NCBI GenBank assembly: GCA_003116995.1 | Contig: BDSL01000063.1 | Span: 62,001-126,000, forward strand | Length of the DNA: 64,000 bases | DNA from: Yamagishiella unicocca | Lineage: Eukaryota; Chlorophyta; Chlorophyceae; Chlamydomonadales; Volvocaceae | Reading direction: 5' to 3' | Shown: positions 10,030 through 21,400 of the stretch, piece by piece | Layout: each line of letters starts with the position of its first letter | Numbering within the stretch: the first letter of the stretch is position 1 | Position numbers and translations under genes: made by a program | The notes under the pieces: generated by a model | What the model saw: only the letters and a program-made list of their open reading frames with translations | The model's database searches: none | Told to the model about the DNA's origin: nothing

Positions 10030-10644
10030 ATCAACTTCCCTCTCTTTCACCGCGCCGCCCCGGACTCTTCGTTGTTTTGGCCCCTGTATTTCCGCTTAAT
10101 TCTATCCCGTCTATCCTAACCCCGCTTGCCGCTCTTCCTCCCGCATGCTGCGCGATGCCGGACGTCGCCGCGTGTTCTCCGCTCTGGCCAGGTGGGTCCA
10201 CCGGTCATGTTGGGCGTTTTGACCTTGTCTGTCTCGTCCGTTCTGGTGGTTCTGGTTTGCCTCTTGGCGCGTGCGTCTGCGACCCTTGCTGTTACCGCGG
10301 TTTCCCAACGGGCACGGCGGCGCGGCTCAAGACGCGGGACGCTTCAAGCCCCGCTCTGCTGGCGTTCTACACCCCTCTGGTAATCGTTTCCGACCCTGAC
10401 ACCCGGCTGCACCCGCGCGCCCATGCCGCCCGCCGTTTCCTTCGTCGTCCGCACTCCGCGTCACCACCATTCCGTCCAAATACGTTTTCTTTCTTCCCTT
10501 CTGCAGCCACAAGAAACCGACTCCACAGGTTTGCCGGTCGTCCGTCCCATTGCTCCAGCATGCGCCCACATCCTCGCTGTCCGCCGACCATGCGCCCACT
10601 ATCTTGCCGTTTTTCGTGTCACCGGTCTCACACCACCCCTCCCG
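10030..10644. other. No gene recognised; contains a dispersed repeat at 10551-10620
   Basis: A plus-strand frame is open across this stretch and into the following CT-rich repeat, but its translation has no recognisable motif. Bases 10551-10620 (TTGCTCCAGCATGCGCCCAC onward) match the minus strand of 15663-15735, a dispersed non-coding repeat. Confidence 0.4.
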
Positions 10645-11231
10645 CTCTCGCCGCCTTGACCTTTCCGCTCCCGCTCCCACTTCTGCTCCTGCTCCCACTT
10701 CCGCTCCCGCTTCCACTTCCGCTCCCGCTCCCACTTCTCAGCTCCCACTTCCCGCTCCCCCTTCCCGCTCGCACTTCCCGCTCCCACTCCCGCTCCCACT
10801 TCCCGCTCCCACTTCCGCGCCCGCTCCCACTTCTCCCGCTCCCGCTCCCACTTCTCCCGCTCCCGCTCCCACTCCCACTTCCACTCCCGCTTCCGCTCCC
10901 GCTCCCACTTCCACCGCCGCTCCCACTTCCGCTCCCGCTCCCACTCCCGTTCCAGCTCCCACTTCCGCTCCCCCTCCCGCTCCGACTCCCGCTCCCGCTC
11001 CCGCACCCGCACCCGCACCCGCTCCCGCTCCTGCTTCCGTTTCCGCCGCCGCTCCCACTTCCGCTCCCGCTCCCACTTCCACTCCCGCTCCCGCTCCTGC
11101 TCCTGCTTCCGTTTCCGCCGCCGCTCCCACTTCCGCTCCCGCTCCCACTTCCGCTCCCGCTCCCACTTCCGCTCCCGCTCCCGCTCCGGCTTCCGCTCCC
11201 ACTCCCGCTCTCGCCGCCTTGACCTTTCCGG
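10645..11231 (+). repeat. Polypyrimidine hexamer minisatellite
   Basis: About 560 bp built from CGCTCC, CACTTC and CACTCC hexamers, almost pure pyrimidine on the plus strand. Identical short segments (CTCGCCGCCTTGACCTTTCC) occur at both edges, near 10648 and 11212. Several frames are open through it ([23 protein letters not shown] translations), which is a repeat artefact. It is a candidate for triplex (H-DNA) formation. Confidence 0.9.
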
Positions 11232-12329
11232 CCGCACCTGAAGACAATCGACACATGCATAAGGTAGGTGCGACAACCAACATTCAATGCTTTATTAGCA
11301 GCCAGGACGACAACAACCCTAAACCTAAACAGATACCACACGTTCGACAGCAAACACTCCATAGCAAACTTCCCATCGTCCACCAAATGCGACGCTCAAA
11401 TATGCTGCCACAAGAGAGTGGCCCCTCAAACGCATACGACATAACTCACCCAGGCTCCACCATGTTGCGGGCACTGACCGCTCGACCGCCATGCGGCCAG
11501 AATGGCGGCAGAACGGGTTTGGCCAGGGACGCAACTCCGGGGTAGCTGTTGCTTCATTCGCAACTTAGCCACCGCCTGCATCTCAACGCGAGAACGGGAG
11601 GTCAGGCTACGGTTCTACAAAGGAACTTACAATTCAACCTACCAGGCCACCGGGCAAGGACGGCACAGCCGGAATGCGTCTATTATCTTGTGCTATGTCC
11701 CACCCAACTGCACCATGGCGAAGTCTCGTGCCGCGAGCACAACGAACAAGCAATTATACTACACAGCACAGACGCGTGGATCACTGTAACCTTTCGAGCT
11801 CAGTGAAAGCTCAGAAAAATGCCTTGTACGATACCACACGCGCGAAGTGACCTCCTTCGAAATGCCAAATGGACACCACGCACGCAATCACAATCATACC
11901 AGCTTTATACTTGTTGGCATCTGGCATTCAAGGGATGTGCGTGGTGTGGTACACAATATCGGACTGAACTCCGCGAGATTACCACAGACGCAATGTAGTG
12001 AAGAATTGTTACAACTGCGCACAACGTCACACCCAGAGACGCATAAGGCATGGGTCCTAACATCGCACAGATGCCATCGCCGCGACGCAACGCATACATA
12101 CCCGTGGGTCCCAAACGCTCCCAAACGCACATGACGGGCTAGTGCCGTGCACCCCAATCTACAGAATGGCCGACAACAATCCCAAAAACGACGGGGGAAA
12201 TTTTGGACTTTGGGTTACAGTGGGTTTAGTGCTACTTGGGAGGTTTTTGCCCGCCGGCAGCTGAGTGCCGGCGTGCGGGACTGTTGAAACTTGTAACGTA
12301 CTGAGGGCAAGAACGGTAGCTGCGGGGGC
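11232..12329. other. No gene recognised
   Basis: Unique-looking sequence of mixed composition. No exon with a recognisable motif or consistent splice phase was found on either strand. Confidence 0.4.
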
Positions 12330-12408
12330 TTCGCTGCTGCCGGGCATCTCCCGCTGCTGCTGCCGGGCGTCTCCCGCTGCTGCTGCCGGGCGTCTCCCGC
12401 TGCTGCTG
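12330..12408. repeat. ~24-bp minisatellite (GCTGCTGCCGGGCGTCTCCC)
   Basis: Three to four tandem units of about 24 bp around GCTGCTGCCGGGCGTCTCCC, with one CATCTCCC variant. They lie downstream of the GTPase gene. Confidence 0.8.
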
Positions 12409-12493
12409 TGCACAGCGCGGGCGGGAGGTTGCGCGGTCTCCCCTCTGGCTGACAGCTGGCCGCGGCCTACGTGCTGAACGGCTTTAGTCCACG

Positions 12494-12498
12494 TTACA
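12494..12498 (-). terminator. Candidate polyadenylation signal (TGTAA)
   Basis: TGTAA on the minus strand (TTACA on plus) lies about 340 bp downstream of the GTPase stop codon. TGTAA is the usual volvocine green algal polyadenylation signal. The assignment rests on position only. Confidence 0.35.
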
Positions 12499-12836
12499 TA
12501 CCGGTTTCGGTTTTGATACCCACATCGAAGACAACCCCCAAGGACAGGGGCAGTCGCGCACGCGCCGCAGTCCCTCGCCCGCGATCAGTCGTACAGTACT
12601 TCCACTGCCGTACCGTGTCCCACGTGGGCCTGACCCTAGAGCCTGACGTGGGCCTGACGTTCACCTCCACCGCAGCCCAGCACGCCAAACCGCTGCCCCA
12701 ATGCACACCACCACTCAGGCGCCCTCCACCCAACACGTCGCCACATGGCCCCCTGCACCCCCTCCTCTCCCCGCCTCCTGCACGCCCTCCTCTCCCCGCC
12801 CCCCGCTGCACGCTGCCCCCAACCCAACAGCGCCCG

Positions 12837-15800
12837 CTACTGCTCGACGCCCGCCCTCCCCTTAGGCCCCGCCCCCCCCTCCGCCCCCGTCCCCGCCCCC
12901 GTCCCCGCCCACGCTTCCGCCTGTTCCACCCAGCTGCTGTTGATCTCGCCGCCCGCACCTGCGCCCGCACCCCAGCCAGACCCGCCACGGTTCTCATCAC
13001 CCCACACCCCGGCCCCAGGCCAGCCTGAAGGCGGGGCGGCGGAGGCGGAGGCGGCCTGGCGTCCGAAGGCCCGCCCCGCCGCCTCTTCGTCGCTGCTGTG
13101 GTCCCCCTCCATCATGCCAATGTCGCTGCCGTCCTGGGCGCCGGGGCCATCCGCCAGGCGCTCCTGCTCCCGCCGGTCGGCCGCCGCCTGAGCAGCGAGG
13201 AAGGGAGGGGGCAGTGGCGGTGGCGGGGAAGTGGTGGCGATGATGGCCAATTGGCGGTGGTGGTGGCATTGGTGGTGGTGCTGCTGGTGGTGCTGGTGGT
13301 GGCATTGGTGGTGGTGGTGGTGGTGGCAGTGATGGTGGCAGAGGTCGAAGTGACGGTAGTGGACGAGGTGCGCATCATCGGGGTGGTGTATGGGTGATGT
13401 CGGAAGCCCCCCCCAGCGCAAGCGGCCAACACGACATCTCGTCATCCAGCCGAGGCCTCACCACGGATGCCGCCTCCCCAGGCCCCGACCACCACTACGC
13501 CGCCACCCGCCTGGAAGCCCAGACGGGTGAACCCCGATATCCAGCTCCGGACCTCACTACACTCGCCATGCGTCTAAGAACCTCTGAGGCCCCAGAACCC
13601 ATGAACGCCGCCTCGCCAACCCGTCCTACCCCCTCCCTCCTGCCCCCCCCCCTCCTCTCCAGCTCCCCCTAGCTCCCCTCCCTCCCCCCTGCCCCCCCCT
13701 GACCTGCAGCCCCGCCTCCCTCCGCTCCCTCCGCGCCAGGTCCTCCGGCAGCTCCAGCGCGAACCTCCCCAGCGTCCCCGACCTGTAGTCCACCAGCAGC
13801 CGCATACCCGCCCGCTCCACATCCCCTCCGAACATGCGCTCCCCCAGAGCCACTACGAAATCCTCCGCGCTGCCCACCTCCTGCGGGGGAGAAGGGGGGG
13901 AGGAGGGGGGGAGAAGGGGGGGATTTGATAAGAGAATCCGCGAATCCACGGCCGACAAGCCGTGAAGGTGATGGTCCGGTGGCGCGCCAAAGAGCGGAGC
14001 GTAAACGCGGCTGAGGTGTAGGAATAGGCAACGTTGACAGTAGGGGGGGAGAAGGGGGGTTGAAAAGGAAATTCCATGTAGGGGAGGAGGGGAGGCCCGG
14101 AGGGAGGGGTGGGTGGGTGGGTGATGGTGATGGTGGTAGTTGCCGGGAAAGCTGTGGGTCGAAAGCCACCTGCCCCTCCTCCGGCCACATCCCCTCCTCC
14201 GGCCCCGCTCGTGTACGTCGAGTAGACGGTTATTGACGGTTATTTTTTGCAGCCCCCCCTCCTGCCCCCTTCGTCTTTTGTATCCTCAACCCAGTCCTCC
14301 AGCCTGCATCTTAAAACGTCTGTCCTAAACGGTTTTTCCTCGCATCCACGGGTCTTCCTCAAAACCCCCCTCCTGCCCCCCCCCGATTCACCCCTCCTGC
14401 GCCCCTCACCAGTGGGTCGAAGCCGTAGCGCCGTTGCATCACCTCCAGCACCGCCGCCATACTGCGACCGCCGCCGCCGCCACCGCCGCCCGCCGCCTTG
14501 CCGCCGCGCCCCCTGCCCCCACCCGTCCGCGCCCCCCGTCCGCCCCCCCTCCCCCTCGCTGCTGCCGACCGCACCCTTCCTCCCCCTGCCGCCACCTCCG
14601 CCTCCTCCCCCGCCTCCTCCCCTGCCTCCTCCCCTGCCTCCTCCCCTGCCTCCGCCGCCTCCGCCCCCGCCCCCGCCGCCTCCGCCGCCACCTCCGCCTC
14701 CGCCCTGGCGGCCGCCTCCGCCCTCGCCACTGCCTTCGCCGCCGCCTCCGCCTTGGCCGCCGCCTCCGCCGCCGCCAGCTGCTTCACCCGGATCACCAGC
14801 GCCGCCCCAACCGACGACGCCAGGTACGCCGCCTCCCCGATGTCGTTACAAATGGCCAACCGCTGCGCCGCCAGTTGGTCGCGGAAAGATGCCGGGATGA
14901 CTCCAGGGGCGTCCAGCAGGTCCAGGTCCTCGTCCACCCGCACCCAGCGCAGCTGCCGGGTGATTCCGGGTTTCGGAGCAGACGCCACCGCGCGGCGGCT
15001 CACCAACCGGTTTATGAGCGCCGACTTGCCGATGTTTGGGAAGCCGATGACGCACGCGCGCACCGCCCGGGGCTGCAGGCCCCGCTTGGCGCGCTTGGCG
15101 TTGAGGGTGGTGGCGACCTGGGGAGGGTGGGGATGGGGGGTAGCGAGGCGGTTGGGGGTTGGAGGTTGGAATTGGGGGTGCCGCGAGGAAAACCGCATCC
15201 GCCAGTGAGAACCGTGTCCAACGAAACCGTGTCCCCCTCCCTCCATTTCCCCGCCGCCTCCCGCCCCCGCCGTTACCTATGTCGTGTAATCGGCCTGTAT
15301 TTCCCCCCCCCCCCGCCGTGGATTCGCGGATTCTCTTATCAAACCCCCCCGCCGTACCTTGAGCAGCTCCTTCCGCACCCCCTTGACTCCGTCACCGCTG
15401 CGGCCGTCCGTCCAAAACACCTTCTGCCCCACCGCCGCGTAGTGCTCCCGCCAGGCCGCCACGTCAGCGGGTGCCACCTCGTCCGCGCGGTTGATGACCA
15501 GCAGTCGGGGCTTGACGCCCACCCAGCTGGCCACCTGGGGGTGGTGGGTGGACACGGGGATGCGGGCGTCCCGCACCTCAAGCACCACATCCACCATACC
15601 CAGCTGGGCCTGGTGGGAGGGAGGGGAGGAGGGAGGGGGGGAGGGGGTGTTTAAAAACCGTTTTACGCAACGGGACAGGATAGCGGGCGCATGGTCGTCG
15701 GACACCAATTTTGTGCGCGCATGCTGGAGCACTAGAACTGGGGGGAGGGGGGAGGGGGGAGGGGGAAGGGGCATGTGTGTAGTTGTGTGTGTATACCCTC

Positions 15801-16705
15801 CACGCTTTACGGCCCCCCCGCATACACACTCCCTCCCCGTTTCACGCCCCCCCCCCGTGTGCGTATGGCCCCAGTCCCCACCTTGAGCTGCCTCTCCGCC
15901 CTGGCGATGTGCCCGGGGTACCACTGGACCATGCGGACCTGTGGGGGGAAGGAGGGGGGGAATACCGGGTTGCACGACGCGGAAAGCATGCTCTTCACAC
16001 ACATGGAGCGACGGGAGCAGGCGGAGAGGGGGGACGGAGCGGGCGGCGGAAGGGGTACGGAGTGGGGGCCCAGGTGGCAGCAGCAACCGCACCGGCAGCC
16101 CTCACTCAGCGACTGATGGTCCCGGGGTGATATGCGGGCAGTCGGCCTGAGTAGAGCGCCCCGGTCCGACGCAAGGCAGCCCGCGGTGATTGGCAGGACG
16201 CCGTACGACCAACGGACTGTCGTACAGTCAACGGAGTTGTTCTGCAGATTGCCCGCAGCCACAGGACCAGAACTAGCGCCGCCCGTCGCCTGTGCTGGCA
16301 CGAGAGACATCCCTCCATCCATCCGTCAGCATGACATGCCTGGAGCGACGCGTCCGTCGTGTCGGATAATTGCAGGTAGCTGCGGCCACCAGTTTCAGCA
16401 GCTGCCACGGCATCTTGGTCGTCAAGGAGGTCGCCGTCGGCCAGCGTCTCGCCTGCGCTGCTGGTGGCGGCTGCGGATGGCATTACGCCAGCGGCGAAGC
16501 GACCGCGCGCGCCGTCGCTCCACCCATTTGCCAAGAAGCACGCTGAGCGCGCGTAAAGCCGAGACGCGGTCGGGACCGCGCGACGTCGCGGGTCTGCGCC
16601 GACGGCAGCGGCTGCACAGCGCGGCGAGGTCGAGGCGCTGGGTCGCTGCGTAGAGCCTGTGGGCCGAACAGTTGCTTCTCCGCTGCAAAGCGCTAATGCT
16701 TGCAT
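12837..16705 (-). CDS. YlqF/RbgA-family circularly permuted GTPase (ribosome assembly, probably organellar)
   Basis: The gene encodes a ribosome-biogenesis GTPase of the YlqF/RbgA/MTG1 family, with G motifs in permuted order. Exons on the minus strand: exon 1 starts at 16705 (MQALALCSG..., Ser/Ala/Arg-rich, transit-peptide-like; its donor is unresolved); 15938-15882 (VRMVQWYPGHIARAERQLK, the family N-terminal signature); 15609-15358 (DVVLEVRDARIP and G4 VINRADEV); 15117-14410 (G1 GFPNIGKSAL, G2 PGITRQ, G3 DAPGVI); 13880-13704 (C-terminal domain, DYRSGTLGRFALELPEDL); 13187-12837 (Glu/Gly/Ala-rich tail to the stop). All resolved introns are phase 0 with GT-AG ends. Exon 4 encodes an unusual Ala/Glu/Gly-rich insertion of roughly 100 residues after the G domain. 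The N-terminus suggests chloroplast or mitochondrial import. The gene is divergent from the peptidyl-tRNA hydrolase gene. Confidence 0.85.
13250..13345 (+). repeat. GGT-rich microsatellite in GTPase intron
   Basis: An imperfect (GGT)n tract with GCATT and GCT interruptions lies inside the intron between the last two GTPase exons (13188-13703). Confidence 0.8.
13924..13951 (+). repeat. 28-bp motif repeated inverted in two introns of the GTPase gene (arm 1)
   Basis: TTTGATAAGAGAATCCGCGA (first 20 of 28 bp) in the intron 13881-14409 recurs as an exact reverse complement at 15316-15343 in the intron 15118-15357 of the same gene. Confidence 0.75.
15316..15343 (-). repeat. 28-bp motif repeated inverted in two introns of the GTPase gene (arm 2)
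   Basis: Exact reverse complement of 13924-13951, flanked by C-rich sequence. It may be a remnant of a dispersed element. Confidence 0.75.
15647..15735 (-). repeat. Dispersed ~85-bp non-coding repeat copy
   Basis: The minus strand reads TGCTCCAGCATGCGCGCAC, then GACCATGCGCCCGCTATCC and GTTGCGTAAAACGG. The 5' part matches 10551-10620, and TAAAAACCGTTTTACGCAAC (plus) recurs exactly at 24055-24074. It lies in an intron of the GTPase gene. Confidence 0.7.
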
Positions 16706-17167
16706 TCTTGACGACGGTGCGTTATTGTGGGAAAGGAACTTGTGGTGCTTTCCGACGATTTGTTGTCCACTTGGGCGTGCGACCTTATCGTTGCTCGATT
16801 TCGTTAACGAAGTATGTTGTGTATAGTAAGCAAAATTCAATTGTTTCAGTTACAGTGCATCGACTCTAAATCATGGCGCCGCTGCAATTGCGATGCGGTT
16901 CATATAGCACGTCCGCCCATTTCCTACTCATTTCAGTTTTACAAAGCTTACATCTATAGCTCAATTCATCCACGGATAATCGCCCTTTTGCGCGCGCGGG
17001 AAGTGCAAGCCGGGCCCCGTCAGCCTTCCGCGACGACGGAAGTGCTTGCCGGCTTGCGCACCGCTGTCATACAGCGATCCTCCTTACCTCGTGCCATCGT
17101 CCGAGACCGCAGCCGAGCCCGCTGTAGCCCCGCCGCCGCTGCGTTGCCTGCACCGGCGCTGCCCGCC
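16706..17167. promoter_or_regulatory. Putative bidirectional promoter, GTPase / peptidyl-tRNA hydrolase
   Basis: The start codons of two divergent genes for translation-related proteins are 462 bp apart. No obvious TATA box is seen. An AT-richer core (about 16790-16960) lies between GC-rich flanks. Shared promoter function is inferred from the layout only. Confidence 0.4.
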
Positions 17168-18197
17168 ATGCCAGGCCTCGCGCTCGTCCTGATCGACTCG
17201 CTGCTCAAAGTAGCAGGCGGCGTCGCGCTCGGCTGGTTGCTGCGCGATGCCTCGAAGCGCGACGCCGGCAAGGCCGCGAGCGGCAAGAAGTCCAGCGGCG
17301 GCAAGAGCGCTGCGAGGCGCGCGGGAGCGGCTGCGGTGGGCTCGGGCGGCACCACGCCCGTGCCTCGCCCCAAGGAGGAGCTAAAAATGGTCTTGTGCGT
17401 CAACATGTCGCTCAAGATGGGCACCGGCAAGGTTGGCGCGCAGTGCGCGCACGCAGCGGTGGGCGTGCTGTGGTCGCACTACCAGAGCCACAACGTGGCG
17501 ATTCGGCAGTGGGAGATGTACGGACAGCCCAAGATCGCGCTCAAGGTGGGAGGGGCAGGAGAGGCGCTGGGATGGGGGGCTGGCGCTTGAAGGGGCCAGG
17601 GGAGGGGGAGGGGGGAGCGGTGCGTCCCGCTGATGGCGAGTTTGTGCATTGGATGGTGCTAGGGGTGATAGGGAAGGCCGTGTGGTGGCTGGCAGGCGGC
17701 GGGTGTGCCGAGAGACGGAGGAGCAAGCCTGTTCTGAGTGCGGCAGGGGTGTGTGTGGAGGGGCGAGGTGGCGGCTAGTGGAGGGGAGGGAGGAAATGGC
17801 GTGTCGCCTGGCCCTTGCGTTGCACTGCACCAAAACAACCTAATTGCCCGGGTACGGCAGCAGCGCCGAACTGGTCGGAGCGAACGGCGCAGCACTAACC
17901 CCCCTCCCCGTCGACCCTGCTCCCTCCCCTTCCAACCTTCTCCCTCCCCCTTCCCCCCTTCGAGTAACCGGTTCTTCTCTGTAACCCCTCTTCCCCCGTC
18001 TCCCCGCGCGCCAGGTGAGCGATGAGTCGGAAATGGCCTCCCTGGAGGCCAAGGCTACCTCCCTGGGTATGCCCACCTACATCGTACATGATGCGGGGCG
18101 CACCCAGATCGCCGCCGGCTCCCAGACGGTTCTGGCCATCGGACCAGCGCCCAAGAGCCAGCTGGACACAGTGACCGGCTACCTCAAGCTGCTGTGA
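17168..18197 (+). CDS. PTH2: Peptidyl-tRNA hydrolase 2 (PTH2/Bit1 family), membrane-anchored
   Basis: The enzyme releases tRNA from peptidyl-tRNA that has dropped off ribosomes. Two exons, 17168-17545 and 18015-18197, join in phase 0 with GT-AG ends and give 186 residues. Residues 1-25 (MPGLALVLIDSLLKVAGGV...) form a hydrophobic N-terminal anchor as in PTRH2/Bit1. A Lys/Ser/Gly-rich linker of about 45 residues follows. The catalytic domain then begins MVLCVNMSLKMGTGKVGAQ, with the conserved Lys and the CAHAAVG helix, and continues with WEMYGQPKIALK. Exon 2 carries YIVHDAGRTQIAAGSQT, with the catalytic Asp, and ends in the family C-terminus VTGYLKLL. The ATG at 17168 is chosen because it begins the anchor. 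The 469-bp intron is G-rich. The protein probably sits in the mitochondrial outer membrane or an organelle envelope. Confidence 0.93.
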
Positions 18198-18370
18198 GGC
18201 GGCTGCCGGGAGCGGTTGCGCTGGACCACTCGTAGGATCGCAGGCGGCGGCACGCGCTCGCACAGCAACCCCTGCACGGTGCGGCTGGGCGTGGACTGAG
18301 GAGGGCGGCTGCTGGGTGGTGGGGGCTGGTCTTCGGCGCGTCGGGCGTTTTGTTTGTGCCCTGGCACAAA

Positions 18371-18477
18371 GCCCCATGCGCAACGAAGCATGATGCAGCC
18401 CCATGAGCAACGAAGCATGATGCGCGCCCCATGCGCAACGAAGCATGATGCAGCCCCATGCGCAACGAAGCATGATG
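18371..18477 (+). repeat. 26-28-bp minisatellite downstream of PTH2
   Basis: Four tandem units of GCGCAACGAAGCATGATGCA-type sequence separated by CCCCAT. They lie 175 bp beyond the stop codon, probably in the 3' UTR. Confidence 0.9.
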
Positions 18478-21400
18478 GCGTGGTGTGGGACGGCGTGCCT
18501 GGAGTGCATGGGGTGTGGCGGAGTAGGCGGCAGGACGGTAAGCTCGGACCTGGAGCCGTGCACGCGGCACGGGTAGGCAGCAGGTAGGGGAATTACATTA
18601 CAGTGCATGCGGGCGAGCCGGAGTGGGAGCAGGGGCCGCAGCAGGAGCGCGGGGGCGGATGCTGGGGGGCAGCGGCCGATCCGCAGGAAACTAGGGTTGG
18701 CAGCTGCGGTGCGGTTACCAGGGAGGCGGAGATCGCGTAGCAGCGGGCGGTGCTGAGCGGATGCCGGGTTCTGACTGGGCGCATTCAAGTACGGCAGTCG
18801 GTTGAAGTGGTACGGACGGTGGTCGTACGGTTGGACTGACCAACGGGCCAAATAGCCGCGGGCGGACGTTGGGGAGACGCTTCGTCCGCTGCTGGTGTAC
18901 GGTATGTGGTGTGGAAGGCTCGGCTTGCTTGTGTAGTCTTGGGAGCGCCACCGACGACCGGACTGCGAGCAAAGTTGGGTGCCAGCAGTTCCAGGCCGCG
19001 GACCTACACGTGCAGCGGGTACGTGTGTGTGGCCCGGCCAGGGAGGTTTTGTGTCCAGCCGCCCATTCCCACACCACCCTGATCCAGGCAGGTGACTGAG
19101 GCGGAAGGGGTAAGGCGCCACAAGCGAAGGAGACCCACGGGTCATGACCACGCGCGCGGGAGGTGCGGACAGGTTGATGGTGATGATGAGGCGGCGGAGC
19201 CTGATATAAGTTTTGGCGCAATCGTTCGCGCACATGTATCTGCATGCGGCGTGCTTGCCTCGGCACACGGCACCACCGGCCTTTAATAGCAGGCGTCGAC
19301 AGCTGCGGCGCCGGCGCTCAGAAAATCCGGATGCGACAACCGTAACCCACGCACCAAACTGTGGAAAGCTGCACCGAAGCAGGCGTCGACTGATTGCAGG
19401 ATGCATAAGTCCCGCAGGTGGAGTCATGGCACACCATCGGTTACCCAGACGAGCTAGCTAGCCTAGCTATCGTAGACAACAGGGGCCGCGCCAGCGACGT
19501 ATGATACAGTTTGTGAGGCTGGAAGGCATAACGTTCGACAATATTAACAGCGTCCGTGTAAGGCCGGCTTTCTAAAGTACACTTGCGGTTGCGGCAATGT
19601 TGCGGAGTGCCGCCCGCAAAAACACAACAATTACTACACTACTACATCTGCTTGGACTAACACATGCTGAAAATATAATAACATTCCTCGAATTAAATTC
19701 AAATACGATGTACATTTGTACGCTAAAAGAATTCAGACTAATTTCTTATAAAGTACACACGCAATAAGTGCAACTTGCTTGTAACGGAAAACGTAATATA
19801 CACGCCTGCCGTTGGCGCCTGATACACTGCCGTCGGCTTCCGGGCACAACATTAACTAATAATACAGGGGTGGCTTGGTGGTCAACTCGGGCAATGATAG
19901 GTATATAAATGCTGACGCTTTAGCTCTTTGGACCACGTGTGCACCTCCCGAGCGTGCGCGGCTCAGTCAGCCCACAATTTCCGTACGTCTTGGTTCTCGC
20001 ATACCCATCGGTCCGTATACCAGTAACCGTCGTAGCAGCCTCCGAGCCTCTGCGAGATGCCCAAAACGGGTTCAGCGAAATGACGTCAGCTTTCACTCAG
20101 TGTTTGGGTTTGCGACGTTGATCGGTACACCCCTGCCGGACATATGAGGCAGCTCCGCGCCGGTTCCGGACGAGCTTTGAACGGAAAAATGAAAGCCCGA
20201 CCATAACAACGACTGATAGCCCCACACCTAAAGAGGTTCATAGTCGCCTGGCGAGAAGGACCTGCAGCGGTGCTTCTCCGTCAAGTAAGGCTCCCGGCCT
20301 TACAGGGCCCGCCACCGCGTACCTGCAACATCGTGATCACGTACGCGCGCTGCTCCAGCCTATGCGTGTCGTGAACCAGCACACGCACATGCCATGCGCC
20401 CTCGTCTATCTGTTTCGGATGCACGCGGCCACGGAGACCGAAAGGGACCAGGAGAACTCGTTAAGAAGGAACCGCGCAGTCCGTTCACGGCAGGTGTTTT
20501 ATAATGCAGGAAGGCCGCTTCCATGGTGCAGGGAAAGAGCTGAAAGATGGCGGCATGTCCCAGGATTTGTCCAAGAATGACCGGAAACGACGGCATGGGG
20601 AGCGAATTAGGTGGTGGTGGCATGCCCCGAGTGGTGCCAACCAGTACTACCGACCTGCAGGGTGCTCAGCACTTCCCACCCCGAGTTGTCCAGCAGTGTG
20701 GCGTAGTACGGCGAATGTACGACGCGGCGGAAGCGCTCAAACTGCCTGCAGGGAGTGGGCCAGTGCTCTTTAAGGCGTCACGACACGCCCGTGCATGTGA
20801 GTGTTGCCAAGACAAATGTCATATAGAGAAATGCGACCGTTGAGTGGAAACAACACGAATCTGCCTTATTCGTCATCATGGTACTAGGTGGAATCACAGC
20901 GAGTTTGCTCGCCCTGCAAGTGGGCGCCGGCACGGCCGTGGCTGGCTGCCCCAGACCCTGCATGACTCACCCCAGGTCCAAGGTGCGCCTGCGGGACACG
21001 GCGCGGCACCGGGACGTAGGGACAGGAGTTGACAACTACATGGAACCACAGGACGCCAAGATGCGCTAAAGAATCGTCAGGGAAGAATAAATGAGGAGCC
21101 AACGGTAACAGGCTCAACTGGTGTGGGGTTTAAGACTTATGGCTGTGTGATACCCGATACGCGATGCGGACATGGCCACGGAGCCCCCACACGCGTGCCG
21201 TTGCAGACGACCTTCAGCCACCACACACGCGGGTGCTTCTGCGCACCCGAAGTATTTTGCTCGGACGAAAGGGTCAAAGTTAGCAAACCGGTAGAGCACC
21301 TCCACGCCGTGATCCGGGTATGGCACGTTGTTGTGCTGCAGGGCCTGCACGGAGCGGGAGGTAGGGGTTAAGTACACGAGCCGGGGACGGTTTGCAACGA

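Noticed and set aside
10077..11545. Long plus- and minus-strand ORFs rich in PL, AP, RS or GS
   Set aside because: They run through the polypyrimidine hexamer repeat and have no domain outside it.
12997..13432. HHHH- and TTTT-rich ORFs on the minus strand
   Set aside because: They are translations of the GGT microsatellite in an intron of the GTPase gene.
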